Source: Vicia villosa (Eukaryota > Streptophyta > Magnoliopsida > Fabales > Fabaceae). Taken from it: a DNA stretch of 64,000 bases. The notes beneath the pieces were generated by a model that did not search any database, was not told the origin of the DNA, and was given only the letters and a program-made list of their open reading frames with translations. Positions 45,801-56,442 of this stretch are shown here, piece after piece. The stretch covers positions 139,833,951-139,897,950 of the forward strand of contig NC_081183.1 of the NCBI RefSeq assembly GCF_029867415.1, read 5' to 3'. Position 1 is the stretch's first letter, and every line of letters starts with the position of its first letter. The position numbers and the translations under genes were made by a program.

Positions 45801-47610
45801 AAAGTTTTTCAAACGACGAAACCTCGCGTCTTTTTAACAAAACAATCAACCATGTTTTATAAAATAAAACATGGGCATCCCTTATGGTATAAGTCCCATT
45901 CCTTTGTATAAAATTAGGTTTTTCATTGTATATATGCCTATCTTTTTATACCGCGATCAATTTGATTTAAACCCTCGAATAACAAGATAAAAAATTAGGG
46001 TTTTCGTCAAAATCTTCGTGGGCCTCCCTTAACGTATAAGTCCCAAGCCCTTTTGTAAATATACATTTACATAGCCATGAATAAACTCAATGGGCCTCTC
46101 CCCGGGTATAAGTCCCGAGCCCCCGTGCATACAAACGGATCATCCTTACAGTTATATTTCCTTCATAAACTCCATTGTATACACACACCTTGTCATATAT
46201 AATTGTTCATACTTGTTCATATTTGTTCATGTACTTGTTAATATTTGTTCGCACTTATTCATATTTGTGATCATGTTATATATACTTGTTCAACTTAGTA
46301 CAACACTAGGTTCCCCATAGCCTCCTATTGGGCTTCGTGCAAAGAATATCCCTTAGTTTAGGTTAGGACATAGAGTATGGTTTCCCAGTGAAATCGCTCT
46401 AAGAGCTCAAACCAACTATACCATGCCTCCTCTTGGGCTTCGTACAAAGGACTGTGCCTCCCATAGCCTCCTCTTGGGCTTACAATGCAAGGACCCTCGA
46501 TTGTCCCTCCCATAGCCTCCTCTTGGGCTTACAATGCAAGGACCCTCGAATAGCCTCCTCTTGGGCTTCATACAAGGACCCACGGGCTTCTTATAAGCAT
46601 CCCCATAATCCAAAAACAAATACCCTTGGAGATTAGACATTTATCATCTCTATGATAGGAGTATCTCATCTATATCATCACAATCAATCAATCAAACTTT
46701 TTTTTTCCACAAGGCTGGCTAATCAATCAAATCTTTTGCCACAAGGCTGGCTGATTAATCAAAGTTTTTGCCACAAGGCTGGCTTCGTCGAAACTTTTGC
46801 CACAAGGCTGGCTGATTAATCAAAACTTTTTGTCACAAGGCTGACTTATCAAAAGTTTTTGCCACAAGGATGGCTAATCAAACTTGTTTTTGCCACAAGG
46901 CTGGCTAAACAAAAACATCTTTATCATTCTAAGCACCATAAGTGGCACAGCCCAGGTCTTATAATGGAAAGATTCAAACAAAAATCAAACAGATGTATGT
47001 GATGATATAGATTAGATACATCGAGCATTAAGATGACATTTGTCTCTTATCCTTTGCTTCCACTAGCATAAGTGGGAACTACGATTGCTTTGACTTTCTC
47101 AACATCCCTTTGAGAATACATAGGCACAAGGTCGTATCCTTGGCGAGCAAAACTTCTATCTCCCTCAAACCACCCAAACCTTAGCACCCGTAGACCTCGA
47201 GCTACAGATGCTCTGATTCCCTCTAAGGGATATGTATGCAGAAGATTGCGATGATCTTTGCGGGCATAATCAAACAAACACCTTAGGTCCCACCTATCTC
47301 ACAAGAACTCCCAATAACATAGAATGAAACAAACATAACAAAGAAACCTATAGAGTACTATAGATACGTAGGGTGCTAATACCTTCCCTTCGTATAACCA
47401 ACCCTCTTACCCGGAATCTCTCCCCCTTTTGCATTGCTTTTAATTTTTATTATTTGCTTTGCATTTCTTTTAAGGTTTGTGCAACTTTTTTCCTTTTCCT
47501 ACTTTGGAAACAATAAAAAGTTTGGTCGTGACAAAAACAAAAAAAAATCATTTTCTTATCATCGAGCCCAGAGAAGGCATCCAGTGTCTCATCCCGATTT
47601 TCACGCGACA
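42844..47610 (+). repeat. LTR2 of Ogre B (4767 bp)
   Basis: It is colinear with LTR1 and very similar by eye. It has 141 bp more around the promoter (44255-44400; TATA box TATAAAT at 44401-44407) and lacks about 27 bp near 43647. The tRNA-like segment is at 45362-45418 and the hairpin array at about 46706-46905. It serves at once as the 3' LTR of internal 1 and the 5' LTR of internal 2. Confidence 0.88.
45362..45418 (+). other. tRNA-like A-box/B-box pair in Ogre LTR2
   Basis: GTGGTCCAGTTGGCTAAG (from 45362) and GGGTTCAACACCC (45406-45418) are at the same place as in LTR1 and closer to tRNA consensus (CGTGG, AGCGGC and GTCGTGG where LTR1 has A). It is unlikely to be a working tRNA. Confidence 0.42.
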
Positions 47611-48240
47611 GAAAAATGGCGACTTCACTAGGGACAAATCTTTTTATTGTTTCCAAAGAAAGGGTTAATTCTAATTATTATGTTTTCATTCTTGTTACAT
47701 GTGTGGTTCTGTGGTTCTATTACATGTGTGGTTCTGTTACAAGTGATACATTATGGACAAATCCTTACCCGGATTAAGTACACATAAGATTTAGGTGGAG
47801 GGTATAGTCATGAATGACATACAAGGAGTTCAGTCCTTAAAAAGCTGGCATGAGAATCCTTCCGCTCAGTGGAGGTTCCTTGTTGGTAGTATATGTTTAG
47901 CAAGTTCAGTTGCGAAGACATTATTGCTTTCATTGAACTGTAGAAGCTGAGTTGGTCGTAGAACCCATAACCCATCCTGGCCTTATTAGGTTGTGGCGCA
48001 GAAACTATTCGGGTTAAGACTTGGATTAGTTGTCATGCGGAGGGCCACACTCAGACGAGTTTTTCTTGAGAATATTGCTAGCTCACAAGTTCAGTTGTGC
48101 AAGCCGGTAATATCCGAAAGAAAAATGTAGACTCTGACGTATCAGTAGAACATGTTGTGCAGGTGATTAAACTCTAGTACTATCCCATGTTTGGTTCTCT
48201 GACCTCATGCTCGTGACGCTGAACCTTTGAACCTATGTGT

Positions 48241-48324
48241 ACCATGTTTGTATTACCATGTTTGTAGAACCATGTTTGCACTACCGTGTTTGCATTATCA
48301 TGTTTGCCTTACCATGTTTGTATA
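48241..48324 (+). repeat. 14-bp minisatellite in the Ogre ORF1 leader
   Basis: Six tandem units of ACCATGTTTGTATT type with small changes (ACCGTGTTTGCATT, ATCATGTTTGCCTT). It lies about 120 bp upstream of the ORF1 start and is absent from internal 1 because of the ORF1 deletion there. Confidence 0.85.
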
Positions 48325-48446
48325 TGTGGCATTCATGCATCCATGCATTCATACATTCATTGAAAATCCATCTTTTCAAAAAAAAAAACATGACTTTTCC
48401 AAAAAAAATTAGAGAATTTTATTTGCAAACATTATAGGATTAAGTT

Positions 48447-49982
48447 ATGGAGTGGGTAAAAAGGCATACCAAAAAGTACGGTTTCAAAGCGCCTAATGTG
48501 GAAAGACTGAAAGAGTTAGCATCTTTTGTACAAGATCCTTCCGATTTTAGGAAAAGCCATGGAAAGCTTTTGCCTATCTTGAACACTCGTGTTGATGAAG
48601 GACTTCTCAAAACTCTGGTTCAGTTCTATGATCCCGTCTACCGGTGTTTCACCTTTCCAGACTACCATTTGGTACCAACCTTGGAAGAATATGCCAATCT
48701 TTTGGGTATTCCTGTGTCTGACAAAATACCTTTCAATAGTTTGGAAGCCATTCCTAAGTCACAAGTCATTGCAGCAACTATCCACTTGAAGAAATTTGAA
48801 GTAGAGAGCAATTGGACTACCAAAGGAAACCTTCCGGGTTTGACTTCGCAGTTTCTAATAAAGAAAGCCTTTGATTTCATCGAAACTGGTAGCATGATAG
48901 CTTTCGAAGCTATACTAGCCTTGCTCATCTATGGGTTGGTTCTGTTTCCCAACGTCAACGACTTTGTTGATATCAATGCCATAAAGATCTTTCTGATTGG
49001 AAATCCTGTTCCGACTTTGCTTGGTGACATGTATTTCTCTATCCATCATAGGAATCGCCAAGGCGGTGGAATCATTGTATGTTGTGCACCTCTTTTGCTC
49101 AAATGGATTGTTTCACACTTACCTAAGTCTCCTATTTTCACATAAAACCGAGAAGGCTTGCGTTGGCCTCGAAGGCTTATGTCCCTTACTAATAATGATA
49201 CCCATTGGTATACTCTGGCTCGCTGCGGTACAGAAACCATTGACAGTTGTGGAGAGTTCGCCAACGTACCCCTCATTGGTACACAAGGAGGAATTAACTA
49301 CAATCCGGTCCTAGCCCGACGACAACTCGAGTATACAAATTCAGCTAAACCCATTAGTCTCGCAGTGGAAAGCTACTTCTACCAAGAAGGGGAGGATCCT
49401 CAAGGGTTGAAAACAAGAATGGTAAGAGCTTGGTACGACGTCCGAAGGAAAGAAAAAGGTGGGGTAAGAAATTGCATTGCTACGGACGCCTACACCTGTT
49501 GGGTGAAGAAAAGAGCAGGGGAGTTTCAAATGCCTTATGATTATGAAAAACCCATGTTCCCTGTGATGTCTCAACTACCCAACATTCCCATTGACACTAT
49601 GGAAGAATACCAAGAGACTCTAGCCAAGATGAGGTTAGTAAAAGACGCTTGGGAAGAAAAGTTTCGTAAAGCTGATGTGGAAAATAGAAAGTTGAAGAAA
49701 CGGGTGAAAGATCACGAAGAAAATCTCTATTATCAAGATGAATGGCTCATGAGTAAAGATGAGAAGATCTGTCGGAAAGATGCTGCAATCAGGAGGTACA
49801 TTAAAGAAAGCAAGAAAAATCTTGAAGGCTCAACAAGCAATGCTCCAATGCCTGACGATTGGAAGAATGTTATTGACAAGTTGAGGACCGAGAAGGCCGA
49901 GTTGAAAGCTTACTATGGGAAAGAAATCATGAAGCTCAAGCTACATAACACATTTGGTTCTTCATCCGATGAAGATGTTTAG
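48447..49982 (+). pseudogene. ORF1 of Ogre B, copy 2, one nonsense codon
   Basis: The start is ATG 48447 (MEWVKRHTKKYGFKAPNVER). The frame is one continuous reading of 512 codons with a single internal TAA at 49143-49145 (most simply a Glu codon changed by one base, FT*NREGLRW). The N-terminal half is globular (FYDPVYRCFTFPDYHLVPTL, EEYANLLGIPVSD) and matches the Ogre-specific ORF1 family, which I recall being listed as a plant domain of unknown function (DUF7745-like, not checked). A hydrophobic stretch (AFEAILALLIYGLVLFPNV) is in the middle. The C-terminal third is charged and coiled. Its role is unknown; it lies upstream of gag only in Ogre-type elements. Confidence 0.75.
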
Positions 49983-50288
49983 GATTGTTTAGCTTTTATT
50001 TATCATTTGCTTCTGTAGGAGCTACGCTCCAATGTTGTAACATTTCCCATTATTTCAATAAAAGAAAAGTTTGTGTTCAGATGTTTGCAAGAAAATAATC
50101 TTTAAAATGTTTGGAAAAATCATAAACTTCTTTTTGCATACATCATTCTGCATATCGAGTCTGTTGTATAGAGTCTCGTCTTTTGGATCTTTCTCCATTA
50201 GATCGTCAAGCTGTCGCGTCTCAAAGTTTCTCGACCGCACTCGCAATCAGATCACAGATACAATACTCGTTCAAGCAAAAGAAGAGTG

Positions 50289-52081
50289 ATGGAAAGCTCT
50301 GAACAAGAGAATATTGAGCTCCGTGGTACAGTGACCACCCTTCAAGAAAAGTTGGAAAGTCTCACTACTCTGGTTGACTCCTTAATGGTCGCGCAGAATC
50401 AGTCACCACCCAACAATCGAGCAACAGTGATATCTGAGATCACTACTCCAGTCTCTACAGTTGCATTCAGCATTCCATCTTTCTCCATGCCAGGAGGTTG
50501 GAGCACGCCTTTCAGCTTCGGTGCAGGTTTCCGCCATAATTTCTCTGGGATTCCAACATCCACAACTGAAGCACCTGCTGCACAAAGTTCAGTGTTCACT
50601 CCAAATCAGGGGGTAGCTTTTTCCCAAATCACTATGGCACTCTCTCAACCCACTATGACGGTTGCTACTCCAATGGTTCACATTGTTCCTTACAGAGACA
50701 ACAAGATTTATCATGATCAAGGTGATAGCACAAATCAGCGAAACCCCGTGGAAGATCTCCAAGAACAGTTCAACAAGATTCAACTGGAAGTCAAAGCTAT
50801 TCGTGGGAAAGACTTGTTCGGGAAGAATGCCCAGGAGCTATGTTTGGTTCCCAGTGTATAAATACCAGCTAAATTCAAGGTCCCTGACTTTGAGAAGTAC
50901 AAAGGTAGTTCTTGTCCACAAAGCCATCTCGTTATGTATGCCAGAAAGATGTCTACCTATGCAGACAATCATCAGTTGCTCATCCATTACTTTCAAGACA
51001 GTTTAACCGGTGCTGCCCTGAAGTGGTACACAGGATTGGATAGCACCAACATTCGGACTTTCAACGACCTAGGCGAGGCCTTTGTCCGACAATACAAATA
51101 CAACTCGGATATGGCTCCAAACAAAGATCAGCTCTGATCCATGGCTCAGAAAGATCATGAAGCTTTCATAGAATATGCCCAACGATGGAGAGAGACTGCT
51201 GCTCAGATTAATCCACCGTTAAAAGAGAAAGATATGACAAAGATCTTCTTGAATACTCTTGGCCCGTTTTATTATGAACGCATGATAGCTAGTGCTCCAA
51301 GTGATTTCACCGAAATGGTAAACATGGGGATGCGTCTAGAAGAAGGAGTCCGAACCGGACGTCTAACTAAAGAAGGTGGATCTTCAAGCGGAACCAAAAA
51401 GTTCGGAAGCGGTTTCCAAAAGAAGAAAGAACAAAGAATTGACATGGTATCCCAAGGAAAGCCAAGAGGGAACGTCAATCGTCAACAACAGATTGCTGCT
51501 ATTGCGCCAGTCGTTAATACAGCACCGAATCCAAGATTTAACCCGCAGTTTCAACAACAACAGCCTCGACAACAGGCTCAACAGTTTAATAATAATCAGA
51601 ATCGCGTGCAAAGAGCTCCACAGTTCGATCTGATTCCAATGACCTACACAGAATTGTACCCTGCCTTGATTGAAAGAGGTCTTGTTCAAACTAAAACACC
51701 ACCACCAGTACCTGAGAAACTCCCATGGTGGTACAAAGCTGAGGTCTCATGCCCTTATCATCAAGGAGCACCTGGCCATGATCTTGAGCATTGCATAGCT
51801 TTGAAATATGAAGTTCAGAGGTTGGTCGGATCTAATCTCCTCTCTTTCAGAAATTTGAATCCAAATGTGCAAGCAAATCCACTGCCCAATCATGGAGGGC
51901 ATGCTGTAAACCTAATACGAGAAGGCCCTGGCCAATACCGAATCTACGATATCAATTTCTCAAGAGTAGATTTGGTACAAATGCACGCCACTCTCTGTCA
52001 AGGGCGGAATTTTCGCCAACATCACTACGGTTCCCGTAGCATATGTTGCGTAGATCTTCACGGATGTTCGATTGTGAGAAG
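50289..52081 (+). pseudogene. gag and start of protease region, Ogre B copy 2, truncated
   Basis: The start is ATG 50289 (MESSEQENIELR). The frame is the same as copy 1 but has its own stops, TAA 50859 (CAA in copy 1) and TGA 51138 (CGA in copy 1). The positions that are stops in copy 1 (34071, 34434) are sense here. The zinc-knuckle variant CPYHQGAPGHDLEHC is intact. The frame is interrupted at 52081 in ...CSIVRS by the LTR of copia element C. The expected duplication is AGAAG (52077-52081); its partner should lie beyond the window. Confidence 0.8.
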
Positions 52082-53011
52082 TGTAGATGTTTTTGATTGG
52101 CTGTATTTTTTGGTAAAACAAATAGTGTCTGTATCGTGTCAAACCTGGTGTCATGATATGCATTGTTGTTGAAGTTTTTCTTGTGCAGGCTTTTACCTGA
52201 TGTCAAGACCGATGTCATGACATCCGAAGCTGATGGGTTTTATTATGTTCTCAGCATGGTTGTTTGATCTGTTAAAACTTTGCGCGCCTCTTTTGGAAAC
52301 TTTGGATATTGAGTTGTTTCAGAACAACGTTATGCGATGTTTATTCATAGGATCTTTGTTTTATGGAAATGGTTTTAAATTGGTTTAAAACTAATATTGG
52401 ATCCAAGGCCCAGCTGCTGCAAGGTTATTTATAACATTTGAAGAAGCTGCTGCATTGAGCGGTTTTTTTCTGTTAGGGTTTGCCGTCAAGAAATCTGTTG
52501 TGTTTTTTTTCGTTTGTGTTGTAGTTTTCATGTAAGCCAAACAATCATGATGATGATTGTCTTGGTCTAGGTGTTTTTGTTTTGAGTTGTAAGAAGTACT
52601 CAAAGCTTCTAAGCAAGAGTACTATTGTACTTGATCAAAGCTTTTAAGCAAGATCAAGTTGTGTTTTGAAGAGTGTCTTCTTTTGTTTTTCATCTGTTAG
52701 TTCTTCATCACTGCTGTGATTGAGGGGGAGTGAGTAGGAGCTCTGGTCTAGCGGTTTAGATTGAAGTTGCATTGGGTAGATATTAAGTGAAAGGCGTAAT
52801 ATTGAGTTGTATTACCTTGAATTAATATTACTTATAGTGGACTTCCTCCCTGGCTTGGTAGCCCCCAGATGTAGGTGTGTTTGCACCGAACTGGGTTAAC
52901 AATTTTCCTGTGTTGTTTTTCTGTTTGCACTTTGTTCATTTGTTTAACAACATTCAGATAGTGATGTCGTGACATCCTGTAAGACATCGCGTGTCTGAGT
53001 CCAGAATTTCA
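52082..53011 (+). repeat. 5' LTR of copia element C (930 bp)
   Basis: It starts TGTAGATGTTTTTGATTGG and ends GTCCAGAATTTCA. A TATA-like TATTTATAA lies at 52426-52434. Later text (GATTGAGGGGGAGTGAGTAG, about 52718) is typical of SIRE/Maximus LTRs. The repeated phrase AGCTTYTAAGCAAGA appears twice near 52600-52650. Confidence 0.75.
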
Positions 53012-53013
53012 AT

Positions 53014-53025
53014 TGGCATCAGAGC
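53014..53025 (+). promoter_or_regulatory. primer-binding site of element C
   Basis: TGGCATCAGAGC directly follows the LTR. It matches the plant copia primer site for initiator tRNA-Met (TGGTATCAGAGC) with one change. Confidence 0.72.
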
Positions 53026-53080
53026 AGGCACCCTGCCTGTTTTTACTGGGTGAGATCTAGGGAAAGTATTTTCTGGTTCG

Positions 53081-56000
53081 ATGGACAAAGAAGGTGGTGG
53101 ATTTATAATGAGACCACCCATTCTGGATGGCTCTAATTATGATTATTGGAAACCTCTCATGGTGGCTTTTCTGAAATCCGTGAACAGCAAAGCATGGAGA
53201 GCTGTGAACAAAGGATGGGAACATCCTGTTATTACTGATAAAGATGGCAACAAAACTCTTAAACCAGAGGAAGATTGGGACAAAGATGAAGAGGCATTGG
53301 CGCTTGGCAACTCTAAAGCTCTAAATGCTTTATTTAATGGAATTGACAAAAATATATTCAGACTGGTTCACCAGTGTGAACTAGCCAAAGATGTCTGGGA
53401 TATCCTAAAGACTACTCATGAGGGCACCTCCAAAGTGAAGATGTCAAGACTTCAACTGCTAACTACAAAATTTGAAAATCTAAGGATGAGGGATGATGAA
53501 AGTATTAAGGATTTTCATATGAATTTACTCGATATTGCTAACACCTCAGGAGCTTTGGGAGAAAAAATGTCTGATGAAAAGTTGGTGAGGAAAATCCTTA
53601 GATCCCTACCTAAGAGATTTGATATGAAAGTTACAGCTATAGAAGAGGCACAGGATATCAGCAAAATGAAGGTAGAGGAGTTAATTGGATCCCTTCAAAC
53701 CTTTGAGATGGGAATCAATGAAAATTCTGAAAAGAAGAACAAAAGCATAGCTTTTGTATCCAACTCTCAAGAAGAGGTTAAGGAAAGTAGAGAAGAGAAT
53801 GTATCTGAATCTATAGCTATGCTTGGTAAACAATTCAACAAAATTATGAGAAGGATGCATCAGAAGTCAAGACCTAATGTCCAGAACATCTCATCTGACA
53901 TCAATAGATCTTATGACTCTGGCAGAGGAGCTAAACCAGAAGAAAAGTACAACCACAACAAAGGGATCCAATGTCATGGATGTGAAGGGTATGGACATAT
54001 TAGAGCTGAATGCCCTACTTATCTCAAGAAACAAAAGAAAGGATTGTCAGTCTCCTGGTCTGATGAAGATTCTGAGAGTGATTTTGAAGAAGAATCAGCC
54101 AAACATGTCACAGCCCTTACTGGAGTGTGCAATTCTGATGAAGATGCTAGTGAAGATGAGCTAACCTTTGAAGAACTGGCAATTTCATACAGAAAGCTGT
54201 GTATCAGAAGTGCTGAGGTATGTCAACAAGGTGAAAAGCAGAAGAAATACATAGCCCAGTTGGAAGATAATAACAAAGAGCTTAATGAAACTATATCTGA
54301 ACTGAATGGTGAAATTATCCTGCTACAATCCAAAATTGATCAGATGTCAAAATCAGTAAAAATGTTGAACAGTGGCACGGATATGTTGGAGGAGATCTTG
54401 CAGGTTGGAAAAAGTTCAAGAGATATGTCTGGTATAGGATTTGTTGGTGCAAAGAAAAATGTCCAAGATAGTAGCGAAACTAAACCTGAAGCTGAGATGT
54501 TGAAGCCGATGTCAAAACATGTGACTCAACATCACGAGAAAGGTAAAATGAAGAGAAATTTTCAAAGATGGAGATGTCATTACTGTGGAAGATTTGGACA
54601 CATTAAGCCTTTTTGCTTCAGACTATATGGATATCCAGATCAAACTCCTTCTTACAAACCTAAGCAGATCATGCCCATCCAGAAGCAACAATGGAAACCT
54701 AAAAGTATGGCTTTAATAGCCCATACATCTCTTAGAGTTTCAGCCAAAGAAGACTGGTATTTTGATAGTGGTTGTTCCAGACACATGACTGGAATCAAAA
54801 ATCTGCTTGTTGATATCAAGAGTCATTCTACTAGTTATGTAACCTTTGGTGATGGAGCTAAAGGAGAAATCAAAGGAGTTGGAAAATTAGATTGTTCAGG
54901 AGTGCCAAATTTAGAAGGTGTTTTGTTGGTCAAAGGCCTGACTGCCAATCTCATAAGCATCAGTCAACTCTGTGACCAAGGATACCAAGTCAACTTCACC
55001 AAAGCTGAGTGTGTGGTTATTAATAAAGAAAAGGAAGTTGTAATGAGGGGTGTCAGATCCAAAGATAACTGCTACTTGTGGGTGTCTCATGAATCCAGCT
55101 ATTCTACTGTTTGTTCTAAAGAAGAAGAAGCAAAGCTGTGGCACCAAAAACTTGGGCACCTTCATCTAAGAGGTATGAAAAGAATTATTTCTCTGGAAGC
55201 TGTAAGAGGAATTCCTAAGCTACAAATTGATGAAGGAAAAATATGTGGTGAATGTCAGGTAGGAAAACAAACCAGGATGTCACATCCAAAGGTTAAACAT
55301 CTGACTACTTCCAGAGTTCTTGAACTTCTACATATGGACTTGATGGGACCAATGCAAATAGAAAGTCTTGGAGGAAAGAAATATGCTTATGTGGTTGTGG
55401 ATGACTACTCCAGGTACACTTGGGTAAACTTCATCAGAGAAAAGTCAGATGTGTTTGATGTTTTCAAGGACCTATGTCAAAGAATTCAAAGAGAAAAAGA
55501 AAATGGTGTTGTGAGAATTAGAAGTGATCATGGAAAGGAATTTGAGAATCAAAAGTTTGCTGAATTCTGCTCCTCTGAAGGAATACATCATGAATTCTCT
55601 TCCCCTATTACTCCACGGCAAAATGGGGTTGTTGAAAGAAAGAATAGAACTATTCAAGAATCAGCAAGAGCCATGATCCATGCTAAGAATCTTCCTATCT
55701 ACTTCTGGGCTGAAGCCATGAATACTGCTTGTTATGTCCATAATAGAGTTACCTTAAGAAAAGGAACCTCTACCACCCTGTATGAGATCTGGAAGGGAAG
55801 AAAACCCACTGTCAAATACTTCCATGTGTTTGGTAGTAAGTGTTACATTCTTGCTGATAGAGATCACAGGAGGAAGATGGATCCCAAGAGTGATGAAGGA
55901 ATCTTTCTGGGCTACTCTACAAACAGTAGAGCTTATAGAGTATTCAACTCAAGAACCAAAATAATAATGGAATCCATAAATGTTGTGATTGATGATGTTC

Positions 56001-56442
56001 ACAATCAAGCAGATGTCACAGAAGATGTCGGAACATTCTGGGATCTTACAGCAGAAGGTTCTACAAGAGAAGATGATTGCAGTCCCACTACCACAGAAGC
56101 TGAGACTGAACCCCCTAACAAGAGTCCTTCTATAAGAATTCAGAAAGATCATCCTAAAGATCTTATTATAGGAGATCTCAACAGTGGAGTTATTACAAGG
56201 TCAAGAGAAGTTGTCTCAAACTCTTGTTTTGTGTCAAAAATTGAACCTAAAAATGTCAAGGAAGCATTAACAGATGAGTTCTGGATTAATGCCATGCAGG
56301 AAGAACTAGGCCAGTTTGAAAGAAATGAAGTATGGGAGCTGGTACCAAGACCTAAAGGTACTAATGTCATTGGAACTAAATGGGTTTACAAGAACAAGTC
56401 AGATGAACTGGGAACTGTTATCAGAAACAAAGAAAGGCTAGT
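53081..56442 (+). pseudogene. gag-pol of copia element C, part 1 (split by element D)
   Basis: The start is ATG 53081 (MDKEGGGFIMRPPILDGSNY). Gag occupies the first part, with a zinc knuckle CHGCEGYGHIRAEC at residue 298, an acidic linker, a coiled coil and a second knuckle CHYCGRFGHIKPFC at residue 499. Protease has WYFDSGCSRHMTG (catalytic Asp 562). Integrase has its HHCC finger from residue 687, then Asp 753, Asp 816 and Glu 852, giving DD35E spacing, and NGVVERKNRTIQE. RT begins near residue 1062 (WINAMQEELGQFERNEVWEL). The frame is open until the Leu-Val codons at 56438-56443, where D inserts. A spurious stop inside D follows at 56509. Products: particle, protease, integrase and RT of one polyprotein. 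Confidence 0.88.
56438..56442. repeat. target-site duplication of element D, left copy
   Basis: CTAGT, repeated at 63350-63354. It lies in the RT coding sequence of element C, covering a Leu codon and part of the following Val codon. Confidence 0.92.

Larger units (their letters stand above)
26861..52081 (+). mobile_element. Ogre element B: LTR-internal-LTR-internal tandem
   Basis: Landmarks are LTR1 (26861-31514), primer site (31521-31538), internal 1 (ORF1 remnant, gag-protease, intron, RT-RNase H-integrase, structured 3' UTR, polypurine tract), LTR2 (42844-47610), primer site (47617-47634) and internal 2 (ORF1, gag, start of protease). The last is interrupted by copia element C at 52082. 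The two internal regions are colinear and highly similar but carry different stops and deletions. One shared middle LTR suggests unequal recombination between neighbouring or sister copies. The rest of internal 2 and a third LTR should lie beyond the window, after element C. Confidence 0.85.

Noticed and set aside
47434..47668. Short frames near the Ogre primer site
   Set aside because: They span the LTR end and primer site and differ between the two copies by frameshifts.
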